From NCBI GenBank assembly GCA_024743175.1, contig JANSXA010000012.1:62001-126000 (forward strand): a DNA stretch of 64,000 bases, written 5' to 3'. A program made the translations under genes and the position numbers. Of the stretch, positions 18,338-26,887 are shown one piece after another (the first letter of the stretch is position 1; each line of letters starts with the position of its first letter). Source of the stretch: Pseudomonadaceae bacterium. GTDB lineage: Bacteria > Pseudomonadota > Gammaproteobacteria > Pseudomonadales > Azotimanducaceae. The notes beneath the pieces are model-generated. The model saw nothing but the letters and a program-made list of their open reading frames with translations, was not told where the DNA came from and made no database searches.

Positions 18338-18997
18338 ATGCGTTGTGACAACACGCTACGCACGCGCATCGAGCAGAATCTCAGACAGTTTGAAGCACGC
18401 GTTGCTGCTGACGCCTCGCTGCGACGTGCAGCGGTGGCTATCACAATTGCCGATGTAGGTCCCGGTGCGGACCTGGACGGGCTTGAAAACCCCGGGGACT
18501 GGTCAAACGATGCAGCGCTGCTGCTGACTCGACGCTCAGCAGAGCTGCGCAATCACCCGGGCCAGTGGGCATTTCCCGGCGGGCGCGTAGATCCCGGAGA
18601 AACTCTGATTGAAACCGCACTGCGGGAAATGCAGGAAGAGATCAACCTGGCACTCGCCGCGGATCGGGTGCTGGGGGTACTGGATGACTTTGTCACCCGC
18701 TCGGGTTTTGCCATGACACCCGTGGTGGTGTGGGCAGGCGCGGGTGTGCACGCAGAGCCGAATCCCGCTGAAGTAGCGAGTATCCATCGAATTCCACTGG
18801 CAGAATTTCTGCGTGAGGATGCGCCAAGCTTTGAACACACAGAAACGAGCGATCATCCCATTCTGCGTATGCCGGTAGGGTCAGATTACATAGCCACACC
18901 AACTGCAGCGTTGATTTATCAGTTCTGCGAGGTGTGTCTGGCAGGACGGGATACCCGGGTGGATCATTACGAGCAACCGGAATTCGCCTGGCGATAA
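18338..18997 (+). CDS. NUDIX hydrolase, CoA pyrophosphatase (NudL)-like
   Basis: 219 residues from the ATG at 18338, which has AGGGGA seven bases upstream. The NUDIX box reads GRVDPGE then REMQEE, with Asn in place of the usual Gly after the metal-binding glutamates. Just before it, LLLTRRSAELRNHPGQWAF matches the CoA-binding UPF0035 signature that distinguishes CoA pyrophosphatases. Such enzymes cleave CoA and its thioesters to 4'-phosphopantetheine products and 3',5'-ADP. The role fits a cell with a large acyl-CoA metabolism. It converges with the gene at 19014 across 16 bp. Confidence 0.85.
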   Translation: MRCDNTLRTRIEQNLRQFEARVAADASLRRAAVAITIADVGPGADLDGLENPGDWSNDAALLLTRRSAELRNHPGQWAFPGGRVDPGETLIETALREMQEEINLALAADRVLGVLDDFVTRSGFAMTPVVVWAGAGVHAEPNPAEVASIHRIPLAEFLREDAPSFEHTETSDHPILRMPVGSDYIATPTAALIYQFCEVCLAGRDTRVDHYEQPEFAWR

Positions 18998-19013
18998 GAG
19001 GCGACTGGCTTCG

Positions 19014-20417
19014 CTAGGACTCGTCGGTGCCCATAGATTCGCTCACCGCCACATCAATACCTTCTGAATGGTAGTGGTCATCTTCGCTGGGGTTGTCCAG
19101 TGCACCTTCGGTGGCGATGTGGAACGTTGCAAATCCTGGCATCACAAACTGATTGAGCGCCATACCGATGACGCGTCCGGGGTATGGTGCGGTAATCTGC
19201 ACCTGCTCATTGGTGATAGGGTCAGTAACCGTACCAAGAGAGTCGCCTTGTTTCACTTTCCGACCCAGCCGTACGTCAGACATCAGCAGGCCGCCTTTAT
19301 CGGCTCGAACCCAGCTGGAGCTGTAGTAGGTAGGCTCAGGATTACCCCACAGGCTGCGTTTGTTGTACATCTGCATGGTATCAAGCAGCGTGAAAAGCGC
19401 GCGCACTGCATGATCGACTGCGTCTTCCTGCAGTCGTAAAGGTTCACCGGCTTCTAGCGTTACTGCCGGGATACCCGCATCAACAGCCGAGCGGCGCAGG
19501 GTGCCTTCGCCACCTGTACTGTGCAGGATGACGGTAGCGCCGAAGCCTTTGGTCAGGGCAAGAACGTCCGCGTTGTTCAGATCTGCGCGCAGTTGCGGCA
19601 GGTTGGTCCGATGGAACGAGCCCGTGTGCAGATCGACCAGGCCATCGCAGTCCATGATGACATTATGAAAGAAGCTGTAGGCCATACGTGAGGCGGAACT
19701 GCCTCTCGGATTGCCTGGGAAAAAGCGGTTCAGATCACGTCGATCTGACAGATATCTTGAATGGCGTTGGAAACCCTGCAGATTGACAATCGGCACGCCA
19801 ATGACTTTGCCGCTGAGTTTCTTCGGATCGATGGAATACATCAGGCGCCGTACCGCCTCAATACCGTTTAATTCATCGCCATGAACAGCAGCGGTTACGC
19901 ACAGAGTCGGACCGTCCTCGACGCCTTTGGCGACTAAAACCGGCGTGGGTATCTGTGCACCGTGCAGTGCCTCGCCAGCGGTCCACGTCGTTTGTTGCAG
20001 CACACCGCGTTCAATTTGCGCCTCCGCAAATGACGGGATCGCCGCATCAGGCGGCGTGAAGAGTTCGACCACTTCAACCCCATTCACATCCTCCACAGCT
20101 GCAGCGCGATCTTCCGCGATGACTTCAGCTACGTCCCGGGCCAGCTCGAGGCTGGCAACTGGTGGTAATACGGGTGGTGCAACATTGGCTCGAATGATGA
20201 GTTCGGGCGCTTCCAGATCAGGCAGATTGTACCAGTCAGCGCTGTGTTCAAGTCTGATCACCATAGGCGGCGTGATCGAAGCAAGACTGACCGTCGGCGG
20301 CGGCTCGGGTGGCGGTATTTCCACCCTGTCGTGGCCCGCGTAGCAGCCAACAGCCACGCACAACGTCACGGCGATGACCGCGGTAATTTTTGCGTTTAGC
20401 TGTGTGTGAGTATCCAT
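19014..20417 (-). CDS. Succinylglutamate desuccinylase/aspartoacylase (M14) family protein, exported
   Basis: 467 residues. The N-terminus is an export signal ending in VAVGC, probably a lipoprotein, followed by a long Pro-rich linker (PPPEPPPTV). The catalytic domain begins about residue 150 with AAVHGDELNGIEAV, giving zinc ligands His179 and Glu182, then LVDLHTGSFHR for the third ligand and VTLEAGEP for the catalytic Glu region. Family enzymes are zinc carboxypeptidase-fold amidohydrolases; the C-terminal beta domain (ITAPYPGRVIGMAL) is also typical. A periplasmic location is unusual compared with cytosolic AstE. The substrate is not determinable. No operon partner is visible. Confidence 0.82.
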   Translation of the reverse strand: MDTHTQLNAKITAVIAVTLCVAVGCYAGHDRVEIPPPEPPPTVSLASITPPMVIRLEHSADWYNLPDLEAPELIIRANVAPPVLPPVASLELARDVAEVIAEDRAAAVEDVNGVEVVELFTPPDAAIPSFAEAQIERGVLQQTTWTAGEALHGAQIPTPVLVAKGVEDGPTLCVTAAVHGDELNGIEAVRRLMYSIDPKKLSGKVIGVPIVNLQGFQRHSRYLSDRRDLNRFFPGNPRGSSASRMAYSFFHNVIMDCDGLVDLHTGSFHRTNLPQLRADLNNADVLALTKGFGATVILHSTGGEGTLRRSAVDAGIPAVTLEAGEPLRLQEDAVDHAVRALFTLLDTMQMYNKRSLWGNPEPTYYSSSWVRADKGGLLMSDVRLGRKVKQGDSLGTVTDPITNEQVQITAPYPGRVIGMALNQFVMPGFATFHIATEGALDNPSEDDHYHSEGIDVAVSESMGTDES

Positions 20418-20726
20418 ATCTCAGATTATTGGGCTGTTCGCTAATCCACCATCATAGCGAGATGGGGTGAGTAAGCTTTGCTCAGTGTCACGCCGGGCAA
20501 GCTGTTCTGCCTGTTTTGTGTGCCAGTGCACGATATTAGGGGTTCCACTGCGATTCGGCCAGGGAAAATGTTTTTGTTTTCATAGTGATAGCTTACCCAT
20601 CGAAGAAACAGTTGAATCAAATCGGCAGAATCGAAGTTGCTCCGCGAATGTGAGCGATTGACCCAGCTCCTGGCAGTCTCCACAATCGCGGCTGGTTTCT
20701 CATTTTAACTTGTTCAAAGGATTTTT
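20418..20726. other. 309-bp gap between divergent genes
   Basis: Intergenic region between the M14-family gene and the peroxiredoxin gene. It contains one promoter-like pair for the peroxiredoxin (separate entry) and no convincing gene. A minus-strand frame at 20441-20683 has no family resemblance or ribosome-binding site and is discounted. No OxyR-like spaced ATAG array, terminator or repeat was recognised. Confidence 0.5.
20658..20686 (+). promoter_or_regulatory. Candidate sigma70 promoter for the peroxiredoxin gene
   Basis: TTGACC (20658-20663) and CACAAT (20681-20686) are separated by 17 bp, the consensus spacing, and lie about 40 bp upstream of the peroxiredoxin start. Matches are 5 of 6 and 4 of 6. 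Found by eye only; no operator was recognised nearby. Confidence 0.35.
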
Positions 20727-21206
20727 ATGGCTATTCAAGAAGGTGACAAGCTGCCCGCGGCAACACTGCACACCATGCGTGATGGCAAACCAACTCCGAT
20801 ATCAACAGATGACCTGTTTGCAGCCAAAAAGGTTGTTGTATTCGCTGTTCCCGGTGCCTTTACGCCAACCTGTTCACAAGCACATCTACCGGGTTTTGTG
20901 GTCAACGCTGATGCAATCAAAGCCAAAGGTGTGGATGACATTATCTGTTTGTCCGTCAACGACGCGTTTGTCATGGGTGCCTGGGGTGACAATGCCAACG
21001 CTGAAGAGCTGACCATGGTAGGTGATGGCAATGGTGACTTCACCAAAGCGGTGGGCCTGGAAATGGATGGCTCCGGTTTTGGTCTGGGCAGCCGCTCTCA
21101 GCGCTACGCGATGATCGTAGATGATGGTGTTGTTACAAAACTGTCTGTCGAAGCACCCGGAAAGTTTGAGGTCAGTTCCGCTGAGGCAATACTTGCCGCG
21201 CTTTGA
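20727..21206 (+). CDS. Peroxiredoxin, Prx5/AhpE-like
   Basis: 159 residues, start supported by AAGGA five bases upstream. The redoxin-fold peroxidase signature VPGAFTPTCSQAHLPGF holds the peroxidatic cysteine (Cys49), followed by IICLSVNDAFVMGAW, the pattern of the Prx5 subfamily. It reduces hydrogen peroxide and organic peroxides using thiols such as glutathione or thioredoxin. A further Cys in IICLS is conserved in the subfamily; there is no typical 2-Cys C-terminal resolving motif. It is followed 30 bp later by an SDR gene on the same strand. Confidence 0.92.
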   Translation: MAIQEGDKLPAATLHTMRDGKPTPISTDDLFAAKKVVVFAVPGAFTPTCSQAHLPGFVVNADAIKAKGVDDIICLSVNDAFVMGAWGDNANAEELTMVGDGNGDFTKAVGLEMDGSGFGLGSRSQRYAMIVDDGVVTKLSVEAPGKFEVSSAEAILAAL

Positions 21207-21236
21207 TTATCTGCCTGCAGCGGCGTTGATTCGCTG

Positions 21237-21992
21237 ATGCGTCTTACGGGTAAAGCTGCCCTGGTTACCGGTGGATCGGGAGATATTGGCGGCGCGATTG
21301 CGCGCCGGTTGGGCGCAGAGGGCGCGCGGGTGGCGGTCACATATGTGGGCGCTCAGGCTGCTGCGGATGCCACTGTAGCCGATATCAGAGCAGCCGGAGG
21401 CGATGCCTGGGCGGTACAGCTGGATCAACGCGATCCAGAGGCCATTGTCACCTGCGTGGCTGCTGTCGCGGACCAGTTAGGTGGTCTGGACATTCTGATC
21501 AACAACGCTGCCTGGAATATCGGTATACCTTTTCCGGACCTTGCGGCTCTGGATGCGCAGATCTGGGATCGGGTGCTCGAAACAAACCTGCGTGCGCCGT
21601 TTCTGCTCGCGCGTGCTGCTGCTGACCTGCTGAAGGCGGGTGATGGTGGCCACATTGTGAATATTTCATCCGCGGGCGGCATCAGTCCTGGGAGCAGCAG
21701 CATTGCCTATTCTTCCAGCAAAGCAGGCCTTAACCATCTGACACGTTGCCTGGCTGTAGCCATGGCGCCGCAAGTAGCGGTGAATTGTGTTGCGCCGGGT
21801 CTGGTTGAAGAAACGCGCATGGCAGGGCGTCTGCCGGATGCTGTTGCTGAAGGTGCCAGGCGCCAGGCCGTTTTAGGCCGGGTTGGCCAGGCGACAGATA
21901 TTGCTGAGCAGGTGGTGACCTTTGTCACCAGCACATCGATCAGTGGGCAGACCATGGTGGTTGATGGTGGTATGCCTGGCAGCATGCGCTGA
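21237..21992 (+). CDS. Short-chain dehydrogenase/reductase (SDR)
   Basis: 251 residues with canonical SDR motifs: TGGSGDIGGAI for dinucleotide binding, NNAA, catalytic Ser in ISSAGG and YSSSK. The C-terminal SGQTMVVDGGMP is typical of FabG-like classical SDRs. An acidic or basic residue deciding NAD versus NADP preference is not obvious. It lies between the peroxiredoxin and the LOG-family gene, with 30 bp and 13 bp gaps, so the three may be cotranscribed. The substrate is unknown. Confidence 0.85.
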   Translation: MRLTGKAALVTGGSGDIGGAIARRLGAEGARVAVTYVGAQAAADATVADIRAAGGDAWAVQLDQRDPEAIVTCVAAVADQLGGLDILINNAAWNIGIPFPDLAALDAQIWDRVLETNLRAPFLLARAAADLLKAGDGGHIVNISSAGGISPGSSSIAYSSSKAGLNHLTRCLAVAMAPQVAVNCVAPGLVEETRMAGRLPDAVAEGARRQAVLGRVGQATDIAEQVVTFVTSTSISGQTMVVDGGMPGSMR

Positions 21993-22005
21993 GCTACTGG
22001 GACCG

Positions 22006-22590
22006 ATGAGAGAAATGAAGCAGTATATTTGTGTGTTTGCAGGTTCCAGTGATGGCCGTTTGCCCCTCTACGCCGAGGCGGCCGGTAACCTTGGTGCAGT
22101 CATAGCTAAAAATGGATATGGCCTCGTTTACGGTGGTGCATCCGTCGGCCTGATGAACGAAGTGGCGCAGGGTGCGCTGAGTCAGGGTGGGGAGGTGATT
22201 GGCATCCTGCCGCAATGGTTGGAGAGCTGGGAAGTTGCCCATCGCGGACTGACCGAGTTACGCATTGTGGATTCCATGCATGAGCGCAAGGCACAAATGG
22301 CAGCGCTGGCCGATACGTTTATCGTTCTACCTGGCGGTATCGGCAGTCTCGAAGAGTGTTTTGAGATCTGGACCTGGTCACAGCTGAGCATCCATCAGAA
22401 ATCTATCGGACTGCTGAATGTAGCGGGCTACTACGATCAGCTGCAGGCCTTTCTGGACCACACCGTACATGAAGGTTTTTTACGCCCGACCCATCGGCAG
22501 TTGCTGTTATCCGAAAGTGATCCACAGGTGCTGCTGGATGCGCTGCTGGCGCAAAGTGTGCCCAGTGCTGGCAAGTGGGAGAAAACTTAA
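22006..22590 (+). CDS. LOG-family (TIGR00730) nucleotide 5'-monophosphate phosphoribohydrolase
   Basis: About 194 residues. The start is either ATG 22006 or ATG 22015; neither has a strong ribosome-binding site. The family motif PGGxGTxxE appears as PGGIGSLEE, with Ser for Thr, and the N-terminal CVFAGSSDG plus GLVYGGASVGLM form the nucleotide-binding half. LOG proteins release a base from a nucleoside 5'-monophosphate, making free cytokinins in plants and plant-associated microbes; in most bacteria they act in nucleotide salvage or housekeeping. Probably cotranscribed with the SDR gene 13 bp upstream. Confidence 0.87.
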   Translation: MREMKQYICVFAGSSDGRLPLYAEAAGNLGAVIAKNGYGLVYGGASVGLMNEVAQGALSQGGEVIGILPQWLESWEVAHRGLTELRIVDSMHERKAQMAALADTFIVLPGGIGSLEECFEIWTWSQLSIHQKSIGLLNVAGYYDQLQAFLDHTVHEGFLRPTHRQLLLSESDPQVLLDALLAQSVPSAGKWEKT

Positions 22591-22612
22591 CCGCGCTTGA
22601 AACAGACTTGCG

Positions 22613-23503
22613 CTAATCGGCAGCCACGTCTGCCAGTAATTTCTCTCTTAACGCTCCAACCGGGCGAATCAGGCATTCCTGGGCAGCGGTGGCCACAAGT
22701 TCACCGTCTCGATTAAAAAAATGTCCGCGCACAAAACCTCTGGCACCGCTGGCATTGGGTGATTCCTTGGCAAACAGTAACCACTCATCCGCGCGAAACG
22801 GTCGATGAAACCACAGGCTGTGGTCAAGACTGGCGCCGCGCACGTTTTCGCGCATCGCGTTGCGGCCATGAGGCAGCATCGACGTCGACATGAAATCCAG
22901 GTCGGACATATAGGCCAGCATCGCCAGGTGAACTTCGGCATTATCCGGTAACCCGTCGCGGGCTTTCAGCCAGGTATGTTTAAACGGTGGGTGTTCGCGG
23001 TTATCACTCATCAGAATACGTTCGACCTGGCGCGAGTCGATGGCTTCAAAACGAAAGCTGAAGCGGGCCATTTCCGGATGGGTTCTGGCCATGGCCTGGA
23101 ACGCTTTCAGGTCCGAGCGAAGCGATTCAGGGGGTGGCACATCCGGCATTGGCTGAGAGTGCTGCATGCCTTCCTCGCGTTTCTGCCAGGAACAGGACAG
23201 ACTGAAAATCGCTCGACCGTGCTGAATTGCTGCAACCCGGCGCGTGCTGAACGAGCGGCCATCACGAATGCGGTCAACTTCATAGAGAATGGGCACTTTC
23301 CAGTCACCGGCGCGCAGGAAGTACGCGTGCATGGAATGTAATTCATGAGGTGCCTCAACGGTGCGGTAAGCGGAGACCAGAGCCTGGGCCAGGACCTGGC
23401 CGCCAAATACATGCTCAGTGTTGTGGTTCTGGCCGCGATACAGGTCGCGTTCAATCTGTTCAATATTGAATAGGTCGATAATTTCTTTGAGTATGGGGTT
23501 CAT
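22613..23503 (-). CDS. tesB: Acyl-CoA thioesterase II
   Basis: 296 residues with the double hot-dog arrangement of TesB. The first half contains NTEHVFGGQVLAQAL and HSMHAYFLRAGD, the second ASLDHSLWFHRPFRADEWLL with the Asp of the catalytic triad region, then GRGFVRGHFFNRDGELVA-type sequence. TesB hydrolyses medium- and long-chain acyl-CoAs in the cytoplasm and can relieve CoA sequestration during beta-oxidation. It stands alone, convergent with the LOG gene across 22 bp and divergent from gloB across 149 bp. Confidence 0.92.
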   Translation of the reverse strand: MNPILKEIIDLFNIEQIERDLYRGQNHNTEHVFGGQVLAQALVSAYRTVEAPHELHSMHAYFLRAGDWKVPILYEVDRIRDGRSFSTRRVAAIQHGRAIFSLSCSWQKREEGMQHSQPMPDVPPPESLRSDLKAFQAMARTHPEMARFSFRFEAIDSRQVERILMSDNREHPPFKHTWLKARDGLPDNAEVHLAMLAYMSDLDFMSTSMLPHGRNAMRENVRGASLDHSLWFHRPFRADEWLLFAKESPNASGARGFVRGHFFNRDGELVATAAQECLIRPVGALREKLLADVAAD

Positions 23504-23652
23504 AAAATCAGTCAGTGGTGTTTGTTGACGGTCGATTTAGTCAGCGGCGCTAATATCAGCATGTTTAAGTTTTTGGCACAATGTTCACAGGTAATAAAAC
23601 GTAACGCCCGCGCAGGTCGATACTGCCGGCGCGTGCCAAAAGGTGAACGACA

Positions 23653-24420
23653 ATGACAATTGAAGTAGTGCAGATTCCCTGTTTGAACGATAACTACGGT
23701 TACCTCATCCATGAGCCAGGCAGCGGTCTCACCGCAACTATTGATACGCCGGAGGTGGCGCCGATCAACGCTGCGCTTGAACAGCGTGGCTGGCGCCTGA
23801 CGCACATATTCAACACCCATCACCACTTTGATCATGCTGGGGGCAACGAAGCTTTGAAAGAGCAGTGGGGGTGTACTGTGGTTGGTGCGGACAATGACGC
23901 TGCGCGTATTCCCGGTATTGATCAGCGTGTAGTGGACGGTGATCGGTTTGCCTTTGGTGACGTGGAGGTCACGGTATTTGAAGTGCCAGGCCATACGTCT
24001 GGACATATTGCGTTTTATCTGGCTTCGCAAGCCATGGTCTTTGTCGGTGATACTTTGTTTGCTCTGGGCTGTGGGCGCCTGTTTGAAGGCAGTCCGCAGC
24101 AGATGTGGAGCAGTCTGCAGAAACTCATGGCATTGCCTGACGAAACCGTTGTGTATTGTGCCCATGAATATACCCAGGCGAATGCAGCATTTGCCCTGAG
24201 TGTTGAGCCGGATAATCCCGACCTGCAGAAACGTTCGCAGCAGATTGATCAGCTACGCGCAAAGGGTGAACCTACGGTGCCGACAAGTATCGGGTTGGAG
24301 CGCGCTACAAACCCGTTTGTACGGCCATCAAGTTCGGGCCTGCGTGCGCAGATTGGTCTTGAATCCGCCTCTGATGTAGAGGTATTTGCAGAAACACGCC
24401 GCCGCAAAGACAATTTCTGA
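23653..24420 (+). CDS. gloB: Hydroxyacylglutathione hydrolase (glyoxalase II)
   Basis: 255 residues, full length for the family. It starts with the diagnostic VVQIPCLNDNYGYLIH and carries the metallo-beta-lactamase metal motif THHHFDH, then VPGHTSGHI, FVGDTLFALGCGR and CAHEYT. GloB hydrolyses S-D-lactoylglutathione to D-lactate and glutathione, completing methylglyoxal detoxification. The C-terminal FAETRRRKDNF is typical. It is preceded by a 149-bp gap divergent from tesB and followed by rarD-like gene after 85 bp. A glyoxalase I gene is not in the window. Confidence 0.95.
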   Translation: MTIEVVQIPCLNDNYGYLIHEPGSGLTATIDTPEVAPINAALEQRGWRLTHIFNTHHHFDHAGGNEALKEQWGCTVVGADNDAARIPGIDQRVVDGDRFAFGDVEVTVFEVPGHTSGHIAFYLASQAMVFVGDTLFALGCGRLFEGSPQQMWSSLQKLMALPDETVVYCAHEYTQANAAFALSVEPDNPDLQKRSQQIDQLRAKGEPTVPTSIGLERATNPFVRPSSSGLRAQIGLESASDVEVFAETRRRKDNF

Positions 24421-24505
24421 AAAGCAGGCTCTGTAGCAAAACTGCTGCCCATTGTTGTTGGCGACGGGTTAAACTGCGCGCCCTTTTGCTTGCCCGGTTT
24501 AGCCC

Positions 24506-25426
24506 TTGAGTAATTCCTCCGCAGCGGAACATGAGCAGACGCGTACGCGAGCAGGGTATGCGTATGCGCTGGCCGCTTATGGATTCTGGGGTCTGGCGCC
24601 GATCTATTTTGTCTGGGTGAGTTTTGCGCATCCGCTTGAAGTACTCGCGCATCGTGTTGTCTGGTCAGTGCCGCTGCTTGCGATTCTGATCACGCTGGCT
24701 CGACAATGGCCGGCTGTGCAGGCGTTACGCTGGCGAGAACTGCGTGTGTTAATGCTGTGCTCACTTCTGCTCAGCTGTAACTGGCTGATCTTCATTTTTG
24801 CGATTCAGCAGGGGCGTATCGCCGAAACCTCGCTGGGCTACTTCATAAATCCGTTGGTCAGTATTGTGTTGGGCTGGTTGTTTCTAAAAGAAAAAATGCG
24901 GCCGCTGCAGTGGGCGGCCACGGCGCTTGCTGCAGTAGGTGTCGCCAGCGAGGTGGTTGCCCAGGGAGAATTGCCCTGGCTGGGTTTGTCGCTGGCTTTC
25001 AGCTTTGGCCTGTATGGTCTGTTACGAAAACAACTGGCTGTGTCATCTTCGGTTGGTCTCGGTGTCGAAACCCTGTTCGTGGCGCCTCTGGGCGTTGCCT
25101 ACCTCCTCTGGATGGGTTTCGATGGCACGACTGTTGATCGAGAAGCAGTTCAGATCTGGATGCTGGGCCTGGGTGGTTTTGTGACCGTTCTGCCATTGAT
25201 CTGGTTTGCTTCCGCGGCGGCGCGTATTCCGCTGACAATGCTGGGTTTCTGCCAGTATCTCGCGCCCAGCCTTTCGTTGCTGATTGCGGTGCTTGTTTTC
25301 CACGAGCAGGTGCCCGCTGGTCGATGGCTGAGTTTTGCGCTGATATGGATGGGTCTGTTGATGTTCTCTATCGAAGCTTTACATCACTACCGTCGCCAGC
25401 TCCGGCTGGCTAATCTGACTCTGTGA
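24506..25426 (+). CDS. rarD: RarD-like EamA family transporter
   Basis: 306 residues beginning with TTG at 24506, the first start after an in-frame stop at 24500; no ATG occurs in the frame before the first helix. About ten hydrophobic helices are visible, and RAGYAYALAAYGFWGLAPIY plus AHRVVWSVPLLAI match the RarD branch of the drug/metabolite transporter superfamily. RarD proteins are often annotated as chloramphenicol-sensitive proteins, but their natural substrate is not known. Its last 17 bases overlap the end of the convergent SPOR gene. Confidence 0.88.
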   Translation: MSNSSAAEHEQTRTRAGYAYALAAYGFWGLAPIYFVWVSFAHPLEVLAHRVVWSVPLLAILITLARQWPAVQALRWRELRVLMLCSLLLSCNWLIFIFAIQQGRIAETSLGYFINPLVSIVLGWLFLKEKMRPLQWAATALAAVGVASEVVAQGELPWLGLSLAFSFGLYGLLRKQLAVSSSVGLGVETLFVAPLGVAYLLWMGFDGTTVDREAVQIWMLGLGGFVTVLPLIWFASAAARIPLTMLGFCQYLAPSLSLLIAVLVFHEQVPAGRWLSFALIWMGLLMFSIEALHHYRRQLRLANLTL

Positions 25427-26090
25427 ATTCATCCGCAGCTTTGATGGCGCGCTGTAGTGAGCCAACCGTGCGTATCCAGGGCCTGGTTTCATCAAACGGC
25501 GGTCCCAGCGATTCAGATGCCAGTTCTGCATTACCATAGGTTTCGTAGACGCCCAGCAGCAGAATATAGAACAGCTGGTCCTGGGCGTAGATACGCGCTG
25601 CTGACATGCCGCGGATCTGATGCCGTTCGGCAAATGCTTCCAGATCTTTTTTGCTCGATACCGCCACCAGTTGTACGGCGTAAAAGTCAGCGGGTAAATC
25701 CAGCAGAGCGACAGGTTCCGCAGGTCGATAAGACAGGGCGATATGTGTGGGTAAGTCAGCTGGCAGCGGTTCGGTCGTGGCGGGTTGCGAAGCGGTGGCA
25801 GCGGCAGCATCCACGTTCTCCTCGACTGCGGATGATGTAATGTCGTCTCGAACCGCTGGTGCTGCTTCCGCTGGGGGTTTGCGTGCGGGCAGACGATCCG
25901 GTTTCGGGTTGCGCGCCAGTTCGGCATCCTGCACACAGTCCCAGTCGGTGCCCAACTCGTTCATCTGACAGAACCAGGCACGTTCCTGAGCCCTGGCGAT
26001 GGTCTGCGCCTGGTTGACCGGGTCAGGGCCGGAGTTGCCTGCACAGGCGGTGAGGATCAGCAGGTTGATGACTAGCAGTGGGTATTTCAT
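25410..26090 (-). CDS. SPOR-domain lipoprotein
   Basis: 226 residues. The signal peptide ends in ILTAC, a clear lipobox, so it is probably an outer-membrane lipoprotein. A low-complexity Ala/Pro/Glu linker runs to about residue 130, then a SPOR-like domain follows (DFYAVQLVAVSSKKDLEAF, then YILLLGVYETYGNAELA). SPOR domains bind denuded septal peptidoglycan, so a role at the division site is likely. Several Cys residues precede the linker (WFCQMNELGTDWDC). The gene is monocistronic and converges with rarD with a 17-bp overlap. Confidence 0.8.
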   Translation of the reverse strand: MKYPLLVINLLILTACAGNSGPDPVNQAQTIARAQERAWFCQMNELGTDWDCVQDAELARNPKPDRLPARKPPAEAAPAVRDDITSSAVEENVDAAAATASQPATTEPLPADLPTHIALSYRPAEPVALLDLPADFYAVQLVAVSSKKDLEAFAERHQIRGMSAARIYAQDQLFYILLLGVYETYGNAELASESLGPPFDETRPWIRTVGSLQRAIKAADEFTESD

Positions 26091-26288
26091 GACGCCGCAC
26101 TTTGCCTAGCTCACGTATCTGTGTAAAGCGTCATGTTGTTACAGGCCCCAGGGGTGGTTGCAGCTCTGCGCAATATAGCTTAGCTTTCGCCGTGGTCATA
26201 AAGCTGCAACAGTTGATGTGCAGGCTTGTGATGATAGAACGGGTACACACAACAGTTACGCTGGGTCGTCAGTTTTGAGAGGCAGCAG

Positions 26289-26879
26289 ATGATTGCAACC
26301 CTGACAGAGTTTGATCGCGTGCCGAAGATTCTTCGGCTCAATATCGCGGGTCAGCCCATCGATTGGGTGAGCTGGCAGGACGCCGTCTGTCTGTATGCCC
26401 GGGATATTGTGGTGTGGACCATTGGCGATCCAGTCCTGCGTATCCGTGGTGGTCACTCCCGTCTCGACAGTTCACCCAGCAACGTCGAAATTCACAGTAT
26501 TATCGCCTGTGATGGACGCGTGGTGTCAAAAGATCAGGTGATTCCGCCACTGACCAATCAAGCCCTGTTCGGGCGTGATCGCAGCACCTGCCTGTACTGT
26601 GGTAAACAATACCCGGATGAGGTCCTGACCCGGGACCACGTGCTGCCGGTATCCCGAGGGGGTAAAGATACCTGGGATAATGTTGTTGCCGCCTGTAAGC
26701 GCTGTAACCACTTCAAAGGCAGCCGACTCCTGCAGGACATCAACCTGGAACTCCTGGCGCTACCGTATGTGCCCAATTTTTCCGAGTATCTGGCGTTGAT
26801 CAATTCGGGCCGAATTCTCGGCGATCAGATGGATTTCCTGAAGAAAAGCTTCAGTGCCCACAGTCGGTTGCTGCACTAA
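26289..26879 (+). CDS. HNH endonuclease
   Basis: 196 residues with AGAGG six bases before the ATG. The C-terminal half carries a complete HNH module: zinc cysteines in CLYCGK, then LTRDHVLPVSRGGKDTWDN and CKRCNHFKGSR, giving the His-Asn-His metal site and second zinc pair. This lone chromosomal HNH protein with an N-terminal domain (TEFDRVPKILRLNIAGQPIDW) is common in gammaproteobacteria and has no proven role; it is not near a restriction or phage module here. 198 bp without genes precede it, and its end is 8 bp from the convergent M20 peptidase. Confidence 0.88.
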   Translation: MIATLTEFDRVPKILRLNIAGQPIDWVSWQDAVCLYARDIVVWTIGDPVLRIRGGHSRLDSSPSNVEIHSIIACDGRVVSKDQVIPPLTNQALFGRDRSTCLYCGKQYPDEVLTRDHVLPVSRGGKDTWDNVVAACKRCNHFKGSRLLQDINLELLALPYVPNFSEYLALINSGRILGDQMDFLKKSFSAHSRLLH

Positions 26880-26887
26880 CTGCGCGA

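Noticed and set aside
20441-20683. Minus-strand frame of 80 codons in the gap before the peroxiredoxin
   Set aside because: No motif and no ribosome-binding site; overlaps the promoter-like region.
23512-24165. Minus-strand frame covering gloB
   Set aside because: Antisense to a complete, full-length glyoxalase II gene.
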